Origin: Aquincola sp.
GTDB lineage: Bacteria > Pseudomonadota > Gammaproteobacteria > Burkholderiales > Burkholderiaceae_C
DNA length: 8,633 nucleotides
Assembly (NCBI GenBank): GCA_029884035.1
Contig: JAOUIM010000138.1
Location: forward strand, 1-8,633
Direction: 5' to 3'
Shown here: positions 1 through 6,519 of the stretch, one piece after another
How positions within the stretch are numbered: the first letter of the stretch is position 1
Layout of the letters: every line of letters starts with the position of its first letter
The notes under the pieces: generated by a model
Seen by the model: only the letters and a program-made list of their open reading frames with translations
What the model was told of the DNA's origin: nothing
The model's database searches: none
Position numbers and translations under genes: made by a program

Positions 1-1026
1 TCGATCGGCGCCCTGACTGGTGCCACCGCCTTGCTCGTGCTGGTTGCCTCTGCCCACGCCCAAAATGTCACCGGGGCCGGGGCCTCCTTCCCGGCTCCGC
101 TGTACGCAAAATGGGCCGATGCCTACAACAAGGCGACCGGCGCGAAGATCAACTATCAGTCCGTGGGCTCATCGGCCGGCATACGCCAGATCCGCGGCAA
201 GACCGTCGACTTCGGTGCTTCCGATGCACCGTTGACAGACGAAGAACTGGCCAAGGACGGATTGATCCAGTTCCCGACCGTAATGGGCGGTGTGGTGCCA
301 GTCGTCAACATCAGGGGCATCTCGGCCGGCCAATTGAAGCTGACGGGCCAGGCGCTGGGCGATATCTATCTCGGCAAGATCACCAAGTGGAACGATCCCG
401 CGCTCGCCACACTGAATCCGGGCGTCGCCCTGCCCGATGCCGCCATCGCCGTCGTGCGGCGAGCCGACGGTTCGGGAACGACCTTCATCTACACGAACTA
501 CCTGTCGAAGGCCAACGCAGTGTGGAAGTCACAGGTCGGCGAGGGCGCAGCCGTCAACTGGCCCACCGGCGCGGGCGGCAAGGGCAACGAGGGCGTGGCC
601 GCATTCGTCCAGCGCTTGCCCAACTCGATCGGCTACGTCGAGTATTCGTACGCCAAGGCGAACAAGATGTCGCACACGATGTTGCGCAACCAGGCCGGCC
701 ACTACGTGAATCCGGACGACTCCACGTTCAAGGCCGCCGCGGCCGGCGCGGCCTGGGACAAGAGCTTCTACCAGATCCTGACGGACCAGGCCGGCAAGGA
801 GGCTTGGCCCATCACCGGCGCGACCTTCATCCTGATGCACAAGGCACAGGACAAGCCCGCACAGGCGGCCGCGTCACTCAAGTTCTTCGATTGGGCTTTC
901 GGCAACGGTGACAACATGGCCGCGGACCTTGACTACGTTCCGATGCCCGACTCTGTGAAAGCGCTCGTGCGCCGCGCGTGGGGCGAGGTGAAGGACGGCA
1001 CCGGCAAGACCATCGCTCTGAAGTGA
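1..1026 (+). CDS. pstS: Phosphate-binding periplasmic protein PstS of the Pst ABC transporter (5' partial)
   Basis: PstS captures inorganic phosphate in the periplasm and delivers it to the PstC-PstA permease. The reading frame is open from base 1, so the gene is cut by the left edge and its start codon is not visible; the TTG at 31 lies inside the signal peptide and is not the start. Codons 1-20 are the end of a signal peptide (hydrophobic run, then AHA before QN), giving a mature protein of about 321 residues, the same as E. coli PstS as I recall it. The ligand-binding blocks are all present: GAGASFPAPLY near codon 25, the SVGSSAG loop, DFGASDAPL with the phosphate-contacting Asp, and RRADGSGTTF carrying the Arg and the Ser-Gly-Thr anion loop. 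The C-terminal part keeps KFFDWAF and LDYVPMPDSV. It lies 33 bases before pstC. The promoter and any Pho box are outside the window. Identity is near certain. Confidence 0.98.
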   Translation, partial: SIGALTGATALLVLVASAHAQNVTGAGASFPAPLYAKWADAYNKATGAKINYQSVGSSAGIRQIRGKTVDFGASDAPLTDEELAKDGLIQFPTVMGGVVPVVNIRGISAGQLKLTGQALGDIYLGKITKWNDPALATLNPGVALPDAAIAVVRRADGSGTTFIYTNYLSKANAVWKSQVGEGAAVNWPTGAGGKGNEGVAAFVQRLPNSIGYVEYSYAKANKMSHTMLRNQAGHYVNPDDSTFKAAAAGAAWDKSFYQILTDQAGKEAWPITGATFILMHKAQDKPAQAAASLKFFDWAFGNGDNMAADLDYVPMPDSVKALVRRAWGEVKDGTGKTIALK

Positions 1027-1045
1027 GCTCGGGGGCCGTCGGATC

Positions 1046-1052
1046 CTGGAGG
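1046..1052 (+). promoter_or_regulatory. Ribosome binding site supporting the GTG start of pstC
   Basis: CTGGAGG ends seven bases before the GTG at 1060. It is the only good Shine-Dalgarno match in the 33-base pstS-pstC gap and fixes the pstC start at a GTG rather than an internal codon. I saw no convincing hairpin in this gap. Confidence 0.7.
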
Positions 1053-1059
1053 CACGTAC

Positions 1060-2082
1060 GTGGCCCTTACACTTTCGGCCCCTGCCGTCGATCCCGACAA
1101 GTCCGTGCCGTCTTCCGTCCCGGGCGGCACCTCGCCGCCGCGCCAGCGCCGTGTCCCCTGGGCCGATGCGGCGTTCTCATCGCTCGCCCATGCTGCAGCG
1201 TGGCTCACGTTAGCGCTCCTGCTGGGCATCATCCTTTCGCTTGTCGCAGGGGCATGGCCGGCAATCCAGGAGTACGGGCTGTCGTTCCTCTGGCGCAGCG
1301 AGTGGAACCCGGTCGAGGACCGGTACGGTGGCCTGGTGATGATCTACGGCACCTTGGCCACGTCGACCATCGCATTGATCATTGCGGTGCCGGTGAGCTT
1401 CGGCATTGCCTTGTTCCTGACCGAGTTGTCCCCGGGATGGCTGCGCCGCCCGCTGGGGGTGGCCATCGAACTGCTGGCCGCCGTGCCGTCGATCGTGTAC
1501 GGCATGTGGGGCCTGCTGGTGTTCGGGCCGATCCTCGCGCGATTCGTGCAGCAGCCGCTGCAGTCCTGGTTGGGCCATGTGCCGGTCGTCGGATCGCTGG
1601 TCACGGGTGCGCCGGTGGGGATCGGCATCCTGTCGGCCGGCATCATCCTCGCGATCATGGTCATCCCCTTCATCGCGTCGGTGATGCGCGACGTGTTCGA
1701 GACCACGCCGGCGATGCTCAAGGAGTCGGCCTACGGCCTGGGATCGACGACCTGGGAAGTCGTTTGGAGGGTGGTGCTGCCGTACACGAAGACCGGCGTC
1801 GTCGGCGCGACCATGCTGGGCCTGGGGCGAGCATTGGGTGAGACGATGGCCGTCACGTTCGTGATCGGCAACATGAACCAGCTCGACTCCCTGTCGCTAT
1901 TCGAGGCGGCCAACAGCATCACATCGGCGCTGGCCAACGAATTCGCCGAGGCCAGCCCGGGCTTGCACCAGGCCTCGTTGATCTATCTGGGCCTGGTGCT
2001 GTTCTTCATCACGTTCGTGGTGCTCGCCTGTTCCAAGCTCCTGCTGTCGCGCCTGAAGCTCAACGAAGGCAAACGAACATGA
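1060..2082 (+). CDS. pstC: Phosphate ABC transporter permease PstC
   Basis: PstC is one of the two inner-membrane permease subunits that form the phosphate channel. The 340-residue product begins with about 40 polar, Pro-rich residues expected in the cytoplasm. Six hydrophobic segments follow, at roughly 46-66, 96-120, 131-157, 187-209, 247-270 and 304-328. The permease EAA-type loop that docks on PstB runs from about 221 to 264 (KESAYGLG, then GLGRALGETMAV). The block VPVSFGIALFLTEL followed by LAAVPSIVYGMWG is highly characteristic of PstC. The N-terminus is about 20 residues longer than E. coli PstC as I recall it. The start is GTG with a good ribosome binding site. The stop codon overlaps the pstA start as ATGA, implying translational coupling and equal subunit dosage. 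Confidence 0.98.
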   Translation: MALTLSAPAVDPDKSVPSSVPGGTSPPRQRRVPWADAAFSSLAHAAAWLTLALLLGIILSLVAGAWPAIQEYGLSFLWRSEWNPVEDRYGGLVMIYGTLATSTIALIIAVPVSFGIALFLTELSPGWLRRPLGVAIELLAAVPSIVYGMWGLLVFGPILARFVQQPLQSWLGHVPVVGSLVTGAPVGIGILSAGIILAIMVIPFIASVMRDVFETTPAMLKESAYGLGSTTWEVVWRVVLPYTKTGVVGATMLGLGRALGETMAVTFVIGNMNQLDSLSLFEAANSITSALANEFAEASPGLHQASLIYLGLVLFFITFVVLACSKLLLSRLKLNEGKRT

Positions 2083-2945
2083 ACATCGGCACGCTCGACG
2101 CGGGCCGGATGGCCAAGCACAACCGCCGCAAGCGCACGAACGCGATTGCGCTCGCACTGTCGCTGGCGGCAATGTCCTTCGGCCTGTTCTGGCTGGCGTG
2201 GATCCTCTTCGAGACCATCCGCCTGGGCTTTGGCGGGCTGGCGCTGTCGGTCTTCACCCAGAGTACCCCGCCGCCGCAGGCGGAAACCGGCGGTCTGGCC
2301 AACGCGATCGTGGGCTCGGGCATCATGGTAGCGATGGCCACGGCGATCGGTACGCCGGTCGGCGTGATGGCCGGGGTGTACCTGGCCGAATACGGCCAGC
2401 GCACCGTGCTTGGGCGCCTGACGCAGTTCATCAACGACATCCTGCTGTCGGCGCCGTCGATCGTGATCGGGCTGTTCATTTATTCGGTCATCGTTGCGCG
2501 TTTCAGGACCTTCTCGGGCTGGGCTGGCGTTCTGGCGCTGTCGCTGATCGTGATTCCGGTGGTGATTCGCACTACCGAGAACATGCTCATCCTGATTCCC
2601 AACTCGTTGCGCGAAGCCGCCTATGCGCTCGGCACGCCCAAGTGGAAGGTGATCTTGTCGATCACGTTGAAGGCTGCCCGCGCCGGCGTCATCACCGGCG
2701 TGATGCTCGCGCTCGCACGCATCGCGGGCGAAACCGCGCCGCTACTCTTCACTGCGTTGTCCAATCAGTTCTTCAGCACGAACCTGGGCGAACCGATGGC
2801 GAGCCTGCCAGTGACGATCTTCAAGTTCGCGATGAGCCCTTACGAGAACTGGCGCGACCTGGCGTGGGCGGGCGTTTTCATCATCACGCTCGGTGTTCTG
2901 GCCTTGAACATCCTGGCGCGCGTGCTCTTCCGCAACAAGCATTGA
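2079..2945 (+). CDS. pstA: Phosphate ABC transporter permease PstA
   Basis: PstA is the second membrane subunit and pairs with PstC to form the translocation pathway. The 288-residue protein has a basic cytoplasmic start (KHNRRKRT), then hydrophobic segments at about 22-44, 74-102, 120-141, 148-173, 202-226 and 260-284. The EAA loop lies at about 179-219 (EAAYALGTPKWKV, then ARIAGETAPLL), and the family-typical AETGGLANAIVGS and DILLSAPSIVIGLF are present. Start choice: the ATG at 2079 overlaps the pstC stop and has GAAGG at 2065-2069, nine bases upstream. An in-frame ATG at 2109 is possible but lacks a comparable site. pstB follows after 16 bases. Length is close to the E. coli homologue. 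Confidence 0.98.
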   Translation: MNIGTLDAGRMAKHNRRKRTNAIALALSLAAMSFGLFWLAWILFETIRLGFGGLALSVFTQSTPPPQAETGGLANAIVGSGIMVAMATAIGTPVGVMAGVYLAEYGQRTVLGRLTQFINDILLSAPSIVIGLFIYSVIVARFRTFSGWAGVLALSLIVIPVVIRTTENMLILIPNSLREAAYALGTPKWKVILSITLKAARAGVITGVMLALARIAGETAPLLFTALSNQFFSTNLGEPMASLPVTIFKFAMSPYENWRDLAWAGVFIITLGVLALNILARVLFRNKH

Positions 2946-2961
2946 CCACGAGTACGAATCC

Positions 2962-3747
2962 ATGGACATGAGAGTAGAGACCCCGTACGGCGAGCGTGTG
3001 AAGCTGGCCATGCGCGACCTCAACTTCTTCTACGGCAGCTTCCATGCACTGAAGCACATCGATCTCGTGATTCCGGATCGCAAGGTGACCGCGTTCATCG
3101 GCCCGTCGGGTTGTGGCAAGAGCACGCTGCTTCGTGTCTTCAATCGAATGTTCGAGCTGTACCCCGAGCAGCGTGCCGAGGGCAGCGTCACGCTCGATGG
3201 CCAGGACATCCTGGACCGCAAGCTCGACGTATCGCTGATCCGCGCCAAGATCGGCATGGTGTTCCAGAAACCCACGCCCTTTCCGATGTCGATCTACGAC
3301 AACATTGCATTCGGGGTGCGCCTGTTCGAGACACTGCCGCGTGTCGAGATGGACGAACGCGTCGAATGGGCTCTGAAGAAAGCTGCGCTGTGGGGCGAGG
3401 TCAAGGACAAGCTGGGGCAGAGCGGCGCGAGCTTGTCGGGCGGCCAGCAGCAGCGGCTGTGCATCGCGCGCGGTATCGCAATCAAGCCCGAGGTGCTGCT
3501 GCTCGACGAGCCCTGTTCCGCGCTCGACCCGATCTCCACCGGGAAGATCGAGGAACTGATTCACGAACTGAAGACCGACTACACCGTGGTCATCGTCACC
3601 CACAACATGCAGCAGGCGGCGAGGGTGTCAGACTACACGGCCTACATGTACCTGGGCGACCTGATCGAATTCGGGCCGACCTCGGAGCTGTTCATGAAGC
3701 CGAAGAAGAAGGAGACCGAGGACTACATCACCGGTCGCTTCGGCTGA
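2962..3747 (+). CDS. pstB: Phosphate ABC transporter ATP-binding protein PstB
   Basis: PstB is the cytoplasmic ATPase that powers phosphate import through PstC-PstA, and with PhoU it passes the transport state to PhoR. All ABC motifs are intact in the 261-residue product: Walker A GPSGCGKST at 47-55, Q-loop FQKPTPFP at 101-108, signature LSGGQQQR at 158-165, Walker B LLLDEP at about 179-184 with the catalytic Glu, and the switch His in THN at 213-215. FQKPTPFPMSIYDN, DEPCSALDPI and the C-terminal TEDYITGRFG are diagnostic of PstB within the ABC superfamily. The ATG at 2962 has only a weak ribosome binding site (ACGAG at 2948-2952), and a second in-frame ATG sits two codons on at 2968. It is preceded by pstA (16-base gap) and followed by phoU (17-base gap). 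Confidence 0.98.
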   Translation: MDMRVETPYGERVKLAMRDLNFFYGSFHALKHIDLVIPDRKVTAFIGPSGCGKSTLLRVFNRMFELYPEQRAEGSVTLDGQDILDRKLDVSLIRAKIGMVFQKPTPFPMSIYDNIAFGVRLFETLPRVEMDERVEWALKKAALWGEVKDKLGQSGASLSGGQQQRLCIARGIAIKPEVLLLDEPCSALDPISTGKIEELIHELKTDYTVVIVTHNMQQAARVSDYTAYMYLGDLIEFGPTSELFMKPKKKETEDYITGRFG

Positions 3748-3764
3748 GAGTCAGGGGTTCGCAC

Positions 3765-4472
3765 ATGGCAGACAAGCATTTATCCACGCAGTTCGACACC
3801 GAGCTGGCGGGCATCTCCAATCGCGTGCTCGAGATGGGCGGCGTGGTCGAAGCCCAGGTGGCGCAGTCGATCTACGCGCTGTCGAATTTCAGCGGCGAGA
3901 CGGCGACGCAGGTCCTGCAGACAGAGGAGCGCGTCAATCAGATGGAAGTCGAGATCGACCGCGATCTGTCTGCCATCATTGCGCGGCGCCAGCCAACGGC
4001 GCGCGATCTTCGCCTGCTCATCGCGATCAGCAAGGCGATTGCGAATCTCGAACGTGTCGGCGACGAGGCGGCGCGCATCGCGCGCACGGTGCAGCGGCTG
4101 ATCAACACGGGTGTCCCCAGCCGCCTGCGCCTGCCGGTCGCCGATCTCAACTTCGAGGTCGACCTCGCAGTGTCTCAACTGCGCAAGGCGCTCGACGCCT
4201 TCGCGCGCCTGGACACGGCGCAGGCAGTGTCGGTGCTCAAGGCCGACGACCAGATCGATCGGGAGTTCGACGGCCTGCTGCGCAAGCTGATCACCTACAT
4301 GATGGAAGATCCACGCACGATCTCCGCGTCGATCGATCTCGTGTTCGTGGCCAAGGCGATCGAGCGCGTGGGTGACCACGCCAAGAATCTTGCCGAGGCT
4401 GTGATCTATGTCGTCAAGGGTGCCGATGTCAGGCACTTCGCGATGTCCGATGTCGAGGACGCGGTGCGATGA
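3765..4472 (+). CDS. phoU: Phosphate-signalling regulator PhoU
   Basis: PhoU is a peripheral cytoplasmic protein that links the Pst transporter to PhoR and keeps the Pho response off when phosphate is plentiful. The 235-residue product is all-helical in appearance, with two PhoU repeats. Each repeat has the metal-binding E-x-x-x-D signature: ERVGDEAARIA starting at Glu96 and ERVGDHAKNLAEA starting at Glu200. The end of the second repeat, EAVIYVVKGADVRH, is typical. The frame is open far upstream through pstB, but the true start is the ATG at 3765, with AGGGG at 3753-3757 seven bases before it, and homology begins there. The stop overlaps the phoB start as ATGA. Placement between pstB and phoB ties transporter, signalling protein and regulator into one transcript. 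Confidence 0.97.
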   Translation: MADKHLSTQFDTELAGISNRVLEMGGVVEAQVAQSIYALSNFSGETATQVLQTEERVNQMEVEIDRDLSAIIARRQPTARDLRLLIAISKAIANLERVGDEAARIARTVQRLINTGVPSRLRLPVADLNFEVDLAVSQLRKALDAFARLDTAQAVSVLKADDQIDREFDGLLRKLITYMMEDPRTISASIDLVFVAKAIERVGDHAKNLAEAVIYVVKGADVRHFAMSDVEDAVR

Positions 4473-5179
4473 CCCGGATCCTGGTCGTCGAGGACGAGCC
4501 GGCGATCGCCGAGCTTGCGGCGATCAACCTGCGTCACGCGGGCTACGAGGTCTTGATCGCCCCCGATGCCGAAGCAGCGCAGGGCGCCGTCGATCGTGTA
4601 TTGCCGGACCTAGTGCTGCTCGACTGGATGCTGCCCGGGCGGTCAGGTCTTTCACTGGCGCGGGCATGGCGTGGCGAGCCGCGCACGAAGCCGCTGCCCA
4701 TCATCATGCTCACCGCCCGCGCGGAAGAGGCCGACAAGCTCGCCGGCCTCGACAGTGGCGCCGATGACTACGTCACCAAGCCATTTTCGCCGAAGGAACT
4801 GCTGGCCCGCATTCGTGCCGTGCTGCGGCGGCGCGCGCCGCAGGCGCTCGACGAGGTCGTGCACGTCGGCGGCTTGACGCTCGATCCGGCGACGCACCGC
4901 GTCACGGCGTTGGTCGACGGCCATGCGCGGGAAGCCCGGCTCGGGCCTACCGAATTCCGCCTGTTGCGCTTCCTGATGACCCATCCCGAGCGCGTGCACA
5001 GTCGTGATCAGCTGCTCGACCGCGTCTGGGGCGACCACGTCTTCATCGAGGAGCGCACGGTTGACGTTCACATCAAGCGCCTGCGTGAGGCCCTGACACC
5101 GCTGCGGTGTGACGCGCTCGTCCAGACCGTTCGAGGGGCCGGTTATCGGCTCGCCGAGGCCGTCCGCGCGAGCACATGA
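4469..5179 (+). CDS. phoB: Phosphate regulon response regulator PhoB
   Basis: PhoB is the DNA-binding response regulator that activates pst and other phosphate-starvation genes when phosphorylated by PhoR. The 236-residue product has an OmpR/PhoB-family layout. The receiver domain (1-120) has the acidic pocket Glu8-Asp9, the phospho-acceptor Asp52 in LLDWMLPG, the switch Thr82 in MLTAR and Lys104 in YVTKPFSPKEL. The winged-helix DNA-binding domain (about 130-230) includes LGPTEFRLLRFLMTHPERV, then SRDQLLDRVWG and RTVDVHIKRLR, ending in VQTVRGAGYR. These blocks match E. coli PhoB more closely than other OmpR-type regulators. GAGGA at 4455-4459 lies nine bases before the ATG, inside the end of phoU. 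The ATGA overlaps on both sides (phoU and phoR) suggest coupled translation. Confidence 0.97.
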   Translation: MTRILVVEDEPAIAELAAINLRHAGYEVLIAPDAEAAQGAVDRVLPDLVLLDWMLPGRSGLSLARAWRGEPRTKPLPIIMLTARAEEADKLAGLDSGADDYVTKPFSPKELLARIRAVLRRRAPQALDEVVHVGGLTLDPATHRVTALVDGHAREARLGPTEFRLLRFLMTHPERVHSRDQLLDRVWGDHVFIEERTVDVHIKRLREALTPLRCDALVQTVRGAGYRLAEAVRAST

Positions 5180-6513
5180 ATCCGCTCCTCGGACGCGCTC
5201 AGACCGCGTTCTTCGCGCTGTTAGCGGGCGGGCTCCTGGGGGGATGGGTCGGCAACATGGTGCGCTGGCCGATCATCGGCACCATCGCCGGAGCGCTGTG
5301 CGGCGCGGGCGCCGCGTTCGCGTTCGACTCGCTGCGTGCTGCACGCCTGCTCGAGTGGCTGCGCGGGTCCCAGGAGTCGGCCGCTCCGCGCGACACCGGC
5401 TTCTGGGGTGAAATGGGATACCGCATCGAGCGCGCACTGCGTCTTCGAGATGTCCGCATTGCACGGGAACACGCGCGACTGCAGCAGTTCCTGTTGGGCA
5501 TCGACGCGTCGCCCAACGGCGTGCTTCTCCTCGATGAGCGAGGGCAGATCGAATGGTGCAACGCTCGAGCGGCTGATCACTTCGGCCTCGACCCGGTGCG
5601 CGATCGCGCGCAACGCGTGACCAACCTGATCCGTGCGCCGACGTTCGTGCACTATCTCCAAGGGGGCCTGTTCGATGCGCCGATCGAGTTCGCCAGTGGG
5701 GCCGGGCGCCCGATGCTGTCGGTCCATGTGCAGCCCTACGGCGAGGGGATGAAGCTGGTGCTGTCGCAGGACATCACCGAGCGCGAACGCACGGACGCGA
5801 TGCGGCGCGACTTCGTGGCCAACGTGTCGCACGAGATCCGCACGCCGCTCACGGTGCTTGCCGGCTTTGTCGACACGCTGGCCTCGGTGCCGTTGTCCAC
5901 CGCCGAGCAACCGCGCGTGTTGTCGCTGATGCGCGAGCAGACCGATCGCATCCAATCGCTGGTCGATGATCTGCTGACGCTCGCACAGCTCGAAGGCAGT
6001 CCGCGCCCGGAGCCGGACCGCTGGATCACGTTGGATGCGAGCCTCGCGCGCGTGGTGGCCGATGCGCGTTTGCTGTCTGCCGATCGACATCGCATTTCGG
6101 TCGACGCTGTTCCGGGTAGCGAGGTGGCCGGCGTCGAGACCGAGCTGGTCAGTGCGATGGCCAACCTGCTGGGTAACGCGGTGCGCTATACGCCCGACGA
6201 GGGCCGGATCGACGTTCGCTGGCACGTGCGGGAAACAGACGGGTGCGGTGTGTTCGAAGTACGCGACAGCGGCATCGGCATTGCACGCGAGCACTTGCCG
6301 CGCCTGACCGAACGCTTCTACCGCGTCGACGGCAGCCGCTCCAGACAGACGGGCGGTACCGGATTGGGCCTGGCCATCGTCAAGCATGTCGCGCAGCGCC
6401 ATGGCGGCGAGTTGGAGATGGAGAGCGAGCCAGGCAAGGGCTCGCGGTTTCGCCTCGTCTTGCCCGCGGCCCGGGTGCGCATGGCGCCGAGAACGGCGTC
6501 CACGCACGCGTGA
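5176..6513 (+). CDS. phoR: Phosphate regulon sensor histidine kinase PhoR
   Basis: PhoR is the inner-membrane kinase/phosphatase acting on PhoB. The 445-residue product starts with a membrane hairpin (hydrophobic at about 10-28 and 32-50) with almost no periplasmic loop. This fits a sensor that reads the Pst/PhoU state rather than an external ligand. A basic linker and a PAS domain (about 104-200: LLGIDASPNGVLLLDERG, then LSQDITERE) follow. The kinase core is complete: H-box FVANVSHEIRTPL with phospho-acceptor His219, N-box NLLGNAVRYTP around Asn334, G1 box DSGIGIA at 364-370, F-box FYRVDGSRS, and G2 box GGTGLGLAIVKHV at 393-405. The start is the ATG overlapping the phoB stop (ATGA). No strong ribosome binding site lies at normal spacing, so coupling to phoB is likely. 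It ends six bases from a convergent gene. Confidence 0.96.
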   Translation: MNPLLGRAQTAFFALLAGGLLGGWVGNMVRWPIIGTIAGALCGAGAAFAFDSLRAARLLEWLRGSQESAAPRDTGFWGEMGYRIERALRLRDVRIAREHARLQQFLLGIDASPNGVLLLDERGQIEWCNARAADHFGLDPVRDRAQRVTNLIRAPTFVHYLQGGLFDAPIEFASGAGRPMLSVHVQPYGEGMKLVLSQDITERERTDAMRRDFVANVSHEIRTPLTVLAGFVDTLASVPLSTAEQPRVLSLMREQTDRIQSLVDDLLTLAQLEGSPRPEPDRWITLDASLARVVADARLLSADRHRISVDAVPGSEVAGVETELVSAMANLLGNAVRYTPDEGRIDVRWHVRETDGCGVFEVRDSGIGIAREHLPRLTERFYRVDGSRSRQTGGTGLGLAIVKHVAQRHGGELEMESEPGKGSRFRLVLPAARVRMAPRTASTHA

Positions 6514-6519
6514 CACGAA

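Noticed and set aside
31..33. TTG as a start codon for pstS
   Set aside because: The frame is open to base 1 with hydrophobic signal-peptide residues before it, and starting here would remove the basic N-region and most of the signal peptide.
1027..1059. Terminator or attenuating hairpin between pstS and pstC
   Set aside because: The gap is GC-rich but has no stem of useful length and no T-run, so I cannot support a processing or termination signal.
2041..2078. Internal Pho box or promoter within the operon
   Set aside because: Short CTGTC-like pieces occur (for example near 2044), but no pair of direct repeats at the 11-base period of a Pho box was seen ahead of any internal gene.
3111..3764. 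Upstream extension of the phoU frame through pstB
   Set aside because: Translation of this stretch is nonsense-like, while pstB in the other frame has all ABC motifs. PhoU homology and a good ribosome binding site begin at 3765.
5221..6516. Long open frame (431 codons) on the minus strand antisense to phoR
   Set aside because: It mirrors the codon structure of phoR in GC-rich DNA. The product is rich in Arg, Ala, His and Gln with no recognisable domain, and phoR has every kinase motif in the other strand.
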